Positions 1 through 6,674 of a DNA stretch of 7,514 nucleotides are shown here, piece after piece. This stretch comes from Actinomyces sp. (GTDB lineage Bacteria; Actinomycetota; Actinomycetes; Actinomycetales; Actinomycetaceae), in NCBI GenBank assembly GCA_018375675.1, contig JAHACW010000078.1:1-7514 (forward strand), written 5' to 3'. The stretch's first letter is position 1. Each line of letters starts with the position of its first letter. Made by a program: the position numbers and the translations under genes. The notes under the pieces are model-generated. The model saw only the letters and a program-made list of their open reading frames with translations, did not search any database and had not been told where the DNA came from.

Positions 1-374
1 ACGTGGTCATCACCACGCTCGACATGGCTGCCACCACGCGCAGCACCTTCCCCGCAGGGGTCGTGTTGCATGCTGATCGGGGAACACAGTTCACCTTCGA
101 GAAGCTGGCCGCCCATATGCGCACCGTCCAAGGAATCGTGTCGATGGGGCGGGCCGGAGTGTGCTGGAACAATGCCATGGCCAAATCCTTTTGGGACACC
201 CTCACAACCGAGTACTACTACCGGCGTACCTTCATGACCCGCTACCAGGTCTACACCGGGGTCGCCACCTGGATCAAAGACTTCTGCAACCGCCGCCGCA
301 CCCGCGCCAGCCTCGTTGGCAAAACCCTAGTCGAATACGAACGACACCAAGCAGCCTGGACAACAGCCGCATAA
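1..374 (+). CDS. IS3-family transposase (OrfB), C-terminal part, catalytic Glu replaced by Lys
   Basis: The reading frame enters from the left edge and ends at TAA 372-374, so only the last ~123 residues of an rve-type DDE integrase core are visible. The second catalytic aspartate lies in the IS3-typical segment H-A-D-R-G-T-Q-F (Asp at residue 25 counted from base 3). The family motif G-V-C-W-N-N-A-M-A-x-S-F-W follows, where the third catalytic residue should be a Glu exactly 35 residues after that Asp. Here the codon at 183-185 is AAA, giving Lys. That substitution should abolish strand transfer, so the copy is probably dead although its frame is open. The first catalytic Asp and OrfA lie outside the window. 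The C-terminus has the usual Y-E-x-H-Q-A ending. Family assignment is firm; inactivity is inferred from the single substitution. Confidence 0.85.
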   Translation, partial: VVITTLDMAATTRSTFPAGVVLHADRGTQFTFEKLAAHMRTVQGIVSMGRAGVCWNNAMAKSFWDTLTTEYYYRRTFMTRYQVYTGVATWIKDFCNRRRTRASLVGKTLVEYERHQAAWTTAA

Positions 375-412
375 ACAGACCGTCAACAACTTGCGCACAA
401 CCTCGAGAGAAA

Positions 413-580
413 ATGACAGGCTCGGTTTGTGGAGTACGTGATGAACTCCTGGAAGACGACATGTTCGAAAACCTCAACAATGCGCGTGCCCGGATCGGCA
501 CGTGGCCACGCCGCTACAATGAGAGCACCCACACAGCACGCTGGGTTGGCTCTCGCGCAACCAATCCGCGCGCCAATGGG
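413..580 (+). pseudogene. Remnant of a second IS3-type transposase C-terminus
   Basis: The frame starting at 413 reads R-D-E-L-L-E-D-D-M-F-E-N-L, then N-N-A-R-A-R-I-G-T-W, then R-R-Y-N-E. This follows the stretch just after the catalytic Glu of IS3-family OrfB proteins (typically RDELL-N-E-x-F-x-x-L-x-x-AR-x-x-I-x-x-W-R-x-D-Y-N). It is a different subgroup from the transposase ending at 374. Upstream catalytic segments are missing. After about 545 the expected P-H-S-x-L-G is corrupted (T-H-T-A-R-W-V-G) and similarity fades. The fragment has no credible start codon and no complete domain, so it is decayed DNA rather than a gene. The end coordinates are approximate. Confidence 0.6.
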
Positions 581-657
581 CACAACGCCACCAATAACAA
601 CCAACGATCTTCAAAACAACTGGTTCACAAAACCAGACCAGGCCAGAGAGGTGCTCT
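581..657. other. Spacer between IS remnant and endonuclease gene
   Basis: No gene is visible here. A short inverted repeat CTGGTT-N5-AACCAG lies at 620-636, about 20 bases before the endonuclease start. It may be a regulatory site or coincidence. I see no convincing -35/-10 pair close to the start codon. TACAAT at 515-520 is the best -10 look-alike, but it lies inside the IS remnant and lacks a good -35. The copy of the operator motif found upstream of the methyltransferase operon is not present here. Confidence 0.35.
645..651 (+). promoter_or_regulatory. Ribosome binding site supporting the TTG start of the endonuclease
   Basis: AGAGAGG lies six bases before the TTG at 658-660. No ATG, GTG or TTG with equal support occurs nearby in this frame. 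The first residues after the TTG (I-H-G-D-N-x-I-E-C-E-R) look like a conserved beginning, so translation probably starts at TTG. Confidence 0.55.
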
Positions 658-2685
658 TTGAGAACGATACGCATACATGGCGACAACGTAATCGAGTGTG
701 AACGTGTCCTGACCTTTATAAATGAATTCGAGGTTCCAACGGCACGCAAGGTGTCGTATGCCTCAAACTCAGTCATCGAGGTTCGTACGAAGCTTCGGGT
801 TGAAGACGACGTGGAGGAAGTCCGCTTTCAGCTTTTCCCGGGGTTCAATAAATCGGGCCGTAGACGATGGAATATCGATGTATTTGAACAGCTTCGTCAG
901 CGAGGAAGCATCCTGGATGAAACGCCGGACGCTGTCATTACCCTCCTCGATGAGTCGTCAAACACGGAAAAAATACTATGCAGCCTCGAGTTCTGCTCAG
1001 CGCTCCAAGCCGGGAACCAAGCATGGCAACGGTCAGGTAGGGCTTTTTCGACCATGCGAGCTGGATGTCCTTATCTGTACATTGTTGACTTCGTTAAATA
1101 TGAGCTTGATGCAAACCGGAATCGCAAGGCTCTGCGAATGCCTCATCCCCTTGTTCCCTTCTCGTACGTTCAAGCAACTAATGAGACAGACATATTTGTC
1201 GCGCAAGTATTTGTAAGAGCCGAAGAGTTCAACCCGGATGACCCTGCCCTCAAAGATTTCAATGAAGAAATCTTTGGTGATCTTGCGATGGGGTCCTACC
1301 TTGTAAACCTCATGAGTGGCCGCGACACCCAAAAGCAAGAGAAGCTTCTCAAGCAGAAGAATCTAGAAGCGGTTGGATTCTTTGCAAAGAAGACTCGTAA
1401 TGGATCAGGATTTAGCGCGGATGATTGGGTGAGAATCGGAAATAAACAGGTCTCTGTTACCGACCAGGCGAAGCGCCAGAAACTCCATTGGGCAAAAAAG
1501 GTAGCTCAGAAGAGTGTCTCGCAGAAGACTCGAAAAATGATTGAGATCTCTTCGGAGTTTGCTGTCGGACTGGGATCTACTGACTTACCATTTGCATTAA
1601 TTCCAGAAGAGCGAGTTGAGCATTACCTCGATAAGCTGGCTGAAGAGGGAATTGCTCCAAAAAGTGTGCTCGAAGAATCGATTGATCTCGATTCAGACTT
1701 GGTTATCTGTTTAGTGAAGGGGTTCAAGCCCAGAGGTGATGACGCTCGACCGGACCGTGGTGTGCTGCCATTGCTCGCCATGCTACTAGGTGAAGACTTC
1801 AACGTTCTCACGTACATATATGGTCCGATGACTGAGAAACGTTTCCTGCAGCTAACGAATGAACCGGACAATGTTGCGAAGGTAAATGGTTTCTGGAAGG
1901 TGTTTCTAAGCCTGAGTAATTCTGTCATTATCGACTCGCCGGAAGTCGGAGATGCAAATCGGTATTTCCATGGCGTAGTTGGGTCTCGAAAATTCAAAGA
2001 AAAATATATGGCGAAAGCATCGAACGGCTCCCTCGACTTCCCAGCTGTTGACATTTACGCCCAATCCGTCCATGAAGATGACGTGGATGCCGTACTTCAT
2101 GTTGCATTCTCAAATCTTCGAGAGATATCGCGCTTCGAAGGACTATGTAATCCACCAGGAGGTGACTGGTCCGGACTTTCACTCAGGGTAGGTGACCTAG
2201 AAAGCCGGTGGTTGTCGCTGCCTCGAGTGAGTGGCGATATTCATGGCAAGCGCCCAGATCATGTTGTTCAACTATTTCCGGAAGATGGAGAACCATTCAT
2301 TCTTTCGATTGAATCAAAGGATCGCTCCAAGGACCTGGAAGCAGGTGTAGGCGACGGCCTTGCTCGCTATATTCGATATTTGGTGAGGCATTTACCGAGT
2401 GCTTCGCGCATGGGCAAGCAAGGATGGGTAATTGCGGAGGAATTGTCTGAAATTGATGCGGATTCTATAATTTCGGGCGCTGCCTTCATTGCGATGGATA
2501 ACGAAGACCTGCACGCGCTTGGGGCCAAGTCAAAATGTGACGTATTCTTCGCTATGTCCTACTCGCACGACGGATGGTTTGTGGGAGTGACAAACCGGTC
2601 ATCGAGGAGAGAGCAGTATGACGCTCTCAAGTTGCTATTCGAGTCAGCTGACGAAATTGAAGGGATCAGTGTGCGATTTTACTGA
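658..2685 (+). CDS. Type IIS-like restriction endonuclease with two nuclease domains (BsmI/Mva1269I-like)
   Basis: This 675-residue protein is predicted to cut DNA in the R-M system formed with the two methyltransferases on the other strand. Two nuclease signatures are visible. N-terminal: P90-D91, then hydrophobic strands to E111 in L-E-F-C, followed by A118-G-N-Q-A-W-Q-R125, which resembles the EcoRI DNA-reading segment A-G-N-A-I-E-R. The usual ExK lysine is Cys113 here. C-terminal: P533-D534, then S-I-E552-S-K554, a textbook PD-(D/E)XK site as in FokI-type nucleases. Known biology: Mva1269I, from the actinobacterium Kocuria (Micrococcus) varians, and BsmI are monomeric type IIS enzymes of similar size with one EcoRI-like and one FokI-like site, each cutting one strand of GAATGC. 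That specificity is only a hypothesis here. Translation probably starts at TTG, which would keep expression low. The last 20 bases overlap the convergent methyltransferase gene. No transmembrane or signal segment is seen. Confidence 0.8.
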   Translation: MRTIRIHGDNVIECERVLTFINEFEVPTARKVSYASNSVIEVRTKLRVEDDVEEVRFQLFPGFNKSGRRRWNIDVFEQLRQRGSILDETPDAVITLLDESSNTEKILCSLEFCSALQAGNQAWQRSGRAFSTMRAGCPYLYIVDFVKYELDANRNRKALRMPHPLVPFSYVQATNETDIFVAQVFVRAEEFNPDDPALKDFNEEIFGDLAMGSYLVNLMSGRDTQKQEKLLKQKNLEAVGFFAKKTRNGSGFSADDWVRIGNKQVSVTDQAKRQKLHWAKKVAQKSVSQKTRKMIEISSEFAVGLGSTDLPFALIPEERVEHYLDKLAEEGIAPKSVLEESIDLDSDLVICLVKGFKPRGDDARPDRGVLPLLAMLLGEDFNVLTYIYGPMTEKRFLQLTNEPDNVAKVNGFWKVFLSLSNSVIIDSPEVGDANRYFHGVVGSRKFKEKYMAKASNGSLDFPAVDIYAQSVHEDDVDAVLHVAFSNLREISRFEGLCNPPGGDWSGLSLRVGDLESRWLSLPRVSGDIHGKRPDHVVQLFPEDGEPFILSIESKDRSKDLEAGVGDGLARYIRYLVRHLPSASRMGKQGWVIAEELSEIDADSIISGAAFIAMDNEDLHALGAKSKCDVFFAMSYSHDGWFVGVTNRSSRREQYDALKLLFESADEIEGISVRFY

Positions 2686-3529
2686 GGATAGATGGATCAA
2701 CATCGTAGTTCAAGAATAAAGACTCGTAGACTGGCTCAATTTTCTTGTCGATAACCCTTCGGAAGGTTGAGTTTCCAGACTTCAAAGAAACCTCGGCTTT
2801 GTATAGATCGCACGGGAGACTATGTTCATATGTCTTGTCGCCACGACTTCCGTCGAATGAGAGCGCCCACCTTACTCCTTGGGAGTTGAGTAGGTCTAGG
2901 TAATCGAAGAATTCTGCATAGTCAATGGTGGGCTGTTTGAAGTAGCGTCCGACTGTGTTCATGTATGGCGGATCGAGGTAGATGAAGTCGCCTTTCTTGG
3001 CAGATGTGGTCGTTTCTCGATAGTCTCCGTGCAGGAACGTCATGTTTGAAAGTCGTGCGCTCCAATCGCGGAGGATACCGCGCAGTGTCGCTGGGTTAAT
3101 GCCTGGACGGGACAAGTGGAACGAGTTGTTGAACTCGCCCGAACTATTGAAACGGATAAGACCATTCACACACGTCCTCGAAAGGAATAGTAGCGCTCTC
3201 GGATCACCTGTGTGATTAAAATACTCGCGAACGGCGTAAAAGTGGTCAGGTTTGTCAGCCTGCAGTTGTTCCCAATGTTTTTGGTAGTAATCGGCGGCCT
3301 CGTCGGGTGATTTCAGAATAAGGTTCCATAGCTCGATGAGAGGCTTTGATAAATCCCCAGCAATACCTAGCTCGGGTTCTAAACTGTATGCTACGGAAGC
3401 TCCACCCACGAACGGCTCAAAATACCGATTGAACGAAGGAGCGAGGCGTGCAATGGAAGCCGCTTGGCTGCGCTTGCTCCCACTCCACTTGATTGCTGGC
3501 TTAATTGTGCTCAAAAGGGACTCCATCAT
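2666..3529 (-). CDS. Alpha-class (D12/Dam-type) N6-adenine DNA methyltransferase
   Basis: This enzyme transfers a methyl group from S-adenosylmethionine to adenine N6, protecting one strand of the R-M recognition site. The 287 residues show the D12 order: motif X K-W-S-G-S-K-R (14-20), the AdoMet-binding motif F-E-P-F-V-G-G-A-S (37-45), an acidic D-L-S-K-P-L-I segment (59-65) and the catalytic D-P-P-Y (186-189). Length is normal for the family. It is the last gene of a three-gene operon. Its ATG lies inside the end of the regulator gene (29-base overlap), suggesting translational coupling. A TTG at 3514-3512, codon 6 of this frame, has a better-placed GGAG before it and would shorten the overlap, giving M-S-T-I-K-P. 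Its 3' end overlaps the convergent endonuclease gene. Target sequence cannot be read from the protein. Confidence 0.9.
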   Translation of the reverse strand: MMESLLSTIKPAIKWSGSKRSQAASIARLAPSFNRYFEPFVGGASVAYSLEPELGIAGDLSKPLIELWNLILKSPDEAADYYQKHWEQLQADKPDHFYAVREYFNHTGDPRALLFLSRTCVNGLIRFNSSGEFNNSFHLSRPGINPATLRGILRDWSARLSNMTFLHGDYRETTTSAKKGDFIYLDPPYMNTVGRYFKQPTIDYAEFFDYLDLLNSQGVRWALSFDGSRGDKTYEHSLPCDLYKAEVSLKSGNSTFRRVIDKKIEPVYESLFLNYDVDPSILSKIAH

Positions 3530-3725
3530 CTATTAGTTGACTTGGTGCTGTCTCAAGTGCTCTTGCAACGCGTATCAAGCTAGGCTGGTATGGGGATTCA
3601 CCGCGGAACATTTTGTATAGTTTTGGGCGAGAAACACCTGAGATCTTGCTCAGCTGTGATATCGTCGTAATACCTTGCTCGGCCATTGCTATCCGGATCT
3701 GCTTTTCGGAAGTTATTTCGCTCAT
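3501..3725 (-). CDS. Small XRE/Cro-type regulator of the R-M system
   Basis: This 74-residue protein is a single helix-turn-helix domain of the lambda Cro/CI (XRE) type. I-S-Q-L-S-K-I-S-G-V-S-R-P-K-L-Y-K-M-F-R-G (about 22-42) forms helices 2 and 3, followed by a typical L-I-R-V-A-R-A-L tail (50-57). Its size matches controller (C) proteins of R-M systems, which bind operators and time methyltransferase and nuclease expression. Here it is encoded between the two methyltransferase genes rather than in front of the nuclease gene. An AGGA sequence that overlaps the stop codon of the upstream methyltransferase gene lies six bases before its ATG, and the gap between the two genes is 8 bp. Inferred role: repressor of its own operon through the inverted repeat at 4564-4581. 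Direct control of the endonuclease gene is not evident. Confidence 0.75.
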   Translation of the reverse strand: MSEITSEKQIRIAMAEQGITTISQLSKISGVSRPKLYKMFRGESPYQPSLIRVARALETAPSQLIDDGVPFEHN

Positions 3726-3733
3726 TTGTTTTC

Positions 3734-4555
3734 CTAAAATTGCGAAAGATTCAGTTCAGTTTGTGATGAATTTAGGCGCTTCTTAGCTAAATCTACATAT
3801 TCTGATTCTAGCTCTATTCCAAAGTAGTCTCTGCCGAGCTCGGCAGCAGCCAAGCACTCGCTTCCTGATCCTGCAAAAGGACTAAATACTAGGTCACCTG
3901 GGCGAGATGAGAGCTGGATCATCCGCTTCAGTAGGCGTAGAGGTTTCTGGGTTGGGTGCTTCCCGAACTGTAGCTCCCGGCGCTCCTTGTTGTTGGGGAT
4001 GTCCCAGACGGTTCTCATCTGCTTCCCGGCAGTTTTTAGCAGATCGTATGAGTAATCGCCTGACTTCGATTCTTCGTAATTGAAGTAGTACTGCCGCTTG
4101 CCTCCGTCATGGGTGTGCGCCCAGAGGAGTGTCTCGTGACTGGCTGTCAGTCGACGGCCCGAGAGATTTGGAAATGCGTTGCGTTTGAACCAGATTACCT
4201 CGTTGATGATTTCGACATCAAGGATTTGGCTAGCGAGGTTCACGATCCCAATGTTGTGGTAGGTGCCAAATGTCCAGATAGAGCCGGTCGGTTTGGTTAT
4301 ACGTTTGGCTTCCGCCAGCCACAAAATTGTAAACTTGAGGTAGTCAGTAAGGTCGAGGTTATCCCAGTTCTCCATAACTTTACTCCAGTTGCCCCCCATT
4401 CCAGGAAGGTTGACAGAGTTATCCCACTTCCAGGTCGATCCTTTTGACAGATTATATGGAGGGTCGGCGATTACGAGGTCAACAGAATCGGTGGGAAGTT
4501 GCCCCATGATGGAGATGCAGTCGCCCTGAATGATGGTATTACGATCAATATTCAT
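3734..4555 (-). CDS. Beta-class DNA methyltransferase (DPPY, probably N6-adenine)
   Basis: This is the second methyltransferase of the R-M system, 273 residues. The motif order is catalytic first and AdoMet-binding last, which defines the beta class: D-P-P-Y-N at 31-35 after D-L-V-I-A, H-P-T-Q-K-P at 200-205, F-S-P-F-A-G-S-G-S at 224-232 and F-G-I-E-L-E at 245-250. DPPY favours adenine over cytosine N4 as the target. It resembles the DpnA/M.HinfI type by organisation. It probably methylates the opposite strand of an asymmetric site relative to the D12 enzyme; in DpnII systems a similar pair instead shares one palindromic target, so this is an inference. It is the first gene of the operon and is translated from what looks like a leaderless mRNA, since the -10 box ends six bases before the ATG. 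Confidence 0.9.
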   Translation of the reverse strand: MNIDRNTIIQGDCISIMGQLPTDSVDLVIADPPYNLSKGSTWKWDNSVNLPGMGGNWSKVMENWDNLDLTDYLKFTILWLAEAKRITKPTGSIWTFGTYHNIGIVNLASQILDVEIINEVIWFKRNAFPNLSGRRLTASHETLLWAHTHDGGKRQYYFNYEESKSGDYSYDLLKTAGKQMRTVWDIPNNKERRELQFGKHPTQKPLRLLKRMIQLSSRPGDLVFSPFAGSGSECLAAAELGRDYFGIELESEYVDLAKKRLNSSQTELNLSQF

Positions 4556-4561
4556 ATTCTC

Positions 4562-4590
4562 AGTGTAATGTAGAGATTACAAAATGTCAA
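4562..4590 (-). promoter_or_regulatory. Promoter of the methyltransferase operon (leaderless)
   Basis: On the - strand there is a perfect -35 TTGACA (4590-4585), a 17-base spacer and a -10 TACACT (4567-4562). Six bases separate the -10 from the ATG at 4555, so transcription should start at or next to the start codon. There is no proper Shine-Dalgarno sequence, consistent with leaderless translation. Confidence 0.75.
4564..4581. promoter_or_regulatory. Candidate operator TGTAAT-N6-ATTACA
   Basis: A perfect 6+6 inverted repeat with a 6-base centre occupies most of the spacer and overlaps the -10 box of the methyltransferase promoter. A dimer of the XRE-type regulator bound here would block RNA polymerase, so negative autoregulation is the simplest reading. 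The arms and position are seen directly; the binding protein is inferred. Confidence 0.6.
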
Positions 4591-4626
4591 CTCAATGATA
4601 CTGTTTTTTGCGCTTTTGATCTCTTT

Positions 4627-5834
4627 TTATTTAGGGTGTTTTTGGGGTCTGAGTCTGCCGGTTTTGAGGAGTGTTCGGGCGCTGTAGTGGGTGATATTGC
4701 GGAATTCGAGGGTGGAGTCCGTGGGTGTTCAAGGCGGCGGTTGATAGCTTCGGTAGGGGCACTGGAGTTTTGGGGCGTCTGAAGTAGGTCAGTACGTCTC
4801 CGGCTAGGTGTTTGTGCGTCCTCCCCAGTGTTACGGGCTCGGCCGGGCCTCTCGCTATGTGCGTGAAGGTCATCGTGTTTATTTCAGCTTCCATCATGGG
4901 CTGCCTGTCCTCGTGTCGGGTATGCGGAAGGCGTCAATGAGGTTCTGGTAAGCCCGCTAGGTTTACTCAAGGGTGACATGCTCCTCACTGGCAAATAGGT
5001 CGAGTAGTTGGTGCTGCTGATGTGGCGTGAGTGTGCAGGAGTTGGCGTGTGTCGTCCTGTGAGCCTTGTGTGGTGCCTCGCCTATGGTGAATACTTTGCC
5101 GGTGTCTACGGTATTCATCCACAGTAATCCTGGTGTGGTGCACGACGTGGAAGGTGTCTATGCTCGCCCTTGTGCTAGGGAGTTACTAGCTGTCAACGCA
5201 CTTGATGCCGATGAATCCATCTATCGCAACGATTTCAGTGTGGGCGTGTCAGCATTCGGCTTAGAGGTTGACTAGGTGTTAGCTACCTTTTAGAGCGGCC
5301 CGGGACCGTGTCCAAGAGTCGGGAGGGGTCACTGCGGTCGCAGATGGGCGTCATGTTTGAGATGGCGGTGATGCCCCAGTCCCTGTAGGGGGCGCCATAC
5401 GTGCTTATCTATGCAGATGAGATGCTCGCCGTCAAACCGATCTGGATCATTGATGAGCAGATGCTGGCCTTCATTCAGGATAGTGGTGTTGGTAGTATTT
5501 CAGGATGCTGCCCAGGGCCTGGGCGATGTGCGCCACCGTCAAATGATGAATTTCCATGCCCGTCAGTGTTCAGTGCGCCGCTAACCGTGAGAACTTTGCG
5601 TGCGGCCGGGTCGCTTGGTTCATATCTTGGCGTGACGCGTGGGCGTATCCCTGGCATTGGTAGCGGCGCACGCTCACGTGCGGATTGTGGGGTGCCATCC
5701 GTATGGCTCGTGTGCGGGAAGCTTGATCGCCGTGTCGCGCAAGGTGCCCTGGTGCCCTGTGTCGACATCACCGGTCCTCCTATTGATGTGGCAAGCCAAT
5801 GCTGCATGGTTTCGAAAATGTGCTGGCCCATCAC
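4627..5834 (-). pseudogene. ISL3-family transposase, multiply frameshifted
   Basis: No single frame is open, but fragments in all three - frames line up in order with ISL3 transposases. From the N-terminus: G-T-L-R-D-T and A-H-E-P-Y-G-W-H-P (about 5690-5750), C-Q-G-Y-A-H (about 5640), H-H-L-T-V-A-H-I-A-Q-A-L-G (about 5507-5550), D-P-D-R-F-D-G with I-D-K-H-V-W-R (about 5390-5450), D-P-S-R-L-L-D-T-V-P-G-R-S-K (about 5293-5340), E-I-V-A-I-D-G-F-I-G-I-K (about 5195-5235), D-T-F-H-V-V (about 5145), L-D-L-F-A-S-E-E-H-V (about 4970-5005), V-L-T-Y-F-R-R-P, P-T-E-A-I-N-R-R-L-E and L-E-F-R-N-I-T-H-Y (about 4680-4790). Remnants of the three acidic residues can be seen in I-D-K-H, A-I-D-G-F and T-E-A-I-N. 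At least several frameshifts and stops interrupt it. The C-terminal stop is TAA at 4629-4627; the N-terminus is uncertain and may lie slightly upstream of 5834. Confidence 0.8.
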
Positions 5835-6020
5835 CTATGGGCCCAGGTTGTCCAGGTGTGTGAGCGCGCTCGAATCAGTGCAATCAAAGCAGAATTGGGC
5901 ATGTCTAGGTCTTCAGATGGACGGTGTAGGGATATCCATCATCGAAAGACCTCAACCCGTACACAGTCACGACATGCCAAACCCCGCCCATCACATCTGC
6001 ACCTTCAAATGTGAAGAGTC
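4627..6020 (-). mobile_element. Degenerate ISL3-family insertion sequence
   Basis: The element contains the broken transposase plus about 185 bases upstream of it. On the - strand a plausible terminal repeat begins at 6020 with GACTCTTCACATTTGAAGG, close to the G-G-C-T-C-T-T start typical of ISL3-family ends. No matching end is visible beyond the transposase stop. The sequence passes straight into the R-M promoter region within about 40 bases, so this end is probably truncated. Boundaries are approximate and no target duplication was found. Confidence 0.55.
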
Positions 6021-6087
6021 GATAAACTATCGGCTTCGTGCAGGCGGATTACAATTCATATCAGTTCATATGGTCAAAGGGTGATGT
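6021..6087. other. Junction between IS remnant and host-like sequence
   Basis: This short stretch lies outside the proposed ISL3 end. It contains a small inverted repeat CGATA-AAC-TATCG (6020-6032) and, at 6076-6081, an AAAGGG that would serve as ribosome binding site for a GTG start at 6088. No promoter is convincing. Confidence 0.3.
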
Positions 6088-6674
6088 GTGCGCTCTGGCC
6101 GTGGTGTGTGGCGTGGTAGGTCCATGGATATGCCTGCCTTCGTAGATGAGCTGGAGACGTGCTTTGACGAGGAGCGTGTGCGCGACCTTGAAGAACTCAT
6201 CGACGAGCTCACCGATACTGAGCGTGCCTCGGTCACTCTGTCCGCCCGTCTGGCCGGTGCGGACGGCGACATAACGCTGGCGCGACGATCACCGGCTCGG
6301 TGCTCGATTCGACCCGCTCGTGGGTGCTCCTACGCGGAAGCCGCGACGACAGCCTGATCATGCTCTCTGCAATCGTCGCGGCCTGGCCCCTCGGGCGTAG
6401 CGTTGCGCGAGAGTCCTCTGTGCGAGGGGTCGTCGGCGTGGGCCATGTCCTGCGCGAACTAGGTGCACGCGGCGTCGGAGTCGTCATCGAATCCGACGGA
6501 GGTGACCATCGGGGGATCATCGACGCGGTCTACGCGGACCACGTCGATGTCGCCCTGGATGGAGAGGCCTTCACCTATGACGGCCGGGATGAAACAGGTG
6601 GCTTGACCGTGACGCTGGCACTTGCGGGGCTTCGTCGACTCCGCGTGCTCGGCCAGCGATGGTCCGCCGACTAA
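6088..6674 (+). pseudogene. Conserved actinobacterial hypothetical gene, frameshifted
   Basis: Two consecutive open frames together resemble a protein I associate with high-GC actinobacteria, of unknown function. The first frame (6088-6357) begins with M-D-M-P-A-F-V-D-E-L and an acidic, probably helical segment (E-R-V-R-D-L-E-E-L-I-D-E-L). The match then moves to the frame ending at 6674, where T-I-T-G-S-V-L-D-S-T-R-S-W-V continues the expected sequence. The switch lies around 6262-6280 and equals the loss of one base (or gain of two). The second part has two similar G-x-x-x-G-x-V/I-x(n)-W/D-V segments that could be small beta-barrels; this is speculative. Start is uncertain: GTG 6088 has an AAAGGG six bases ahead, but ATG 6124 gives a more natural N-terminus. 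The TAA overlaps the convergent stop of the next gene. It could be a true pseudogene or a sequencing error. Confidence 0.55.

Noticed and set aside
161..661. 166-residue open frame on + as a gene
   Set aside because: Its first part is a shadow of the IS3 transposase frame. Only the segment after 413 matches a protein family, as a transposase fragment.
1623..2054. 143-residue open frame on - inside the endonuclease gene
   Set aside because: It is fully antisense to a well-supported coding region, is Ser-rich and has no recognisable motif.
4631..4897. 88-residue open frame on - as an independent gene
   Set aside because: Its middle part (V-L-T-Y-F-R-R-P) is one frame of the broken ISL3 transposase, and its ends are out-of-frame translation of the same pseudogene.
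5066..5275. 69-residue open frame on +
   Set aside because: It is antisense to the D-G-F-I-G-I-K and D-T-F-H-V-V segments of the ISL3 remnant and has no features of its own.
5401..6084. 227-residue open frame on +
   Set aside because: It runs antisense to the ISL3 transposase remnant, has no recognisable domain and a low-complexity, irregular composition. The - strand fragments in order explain the region better.
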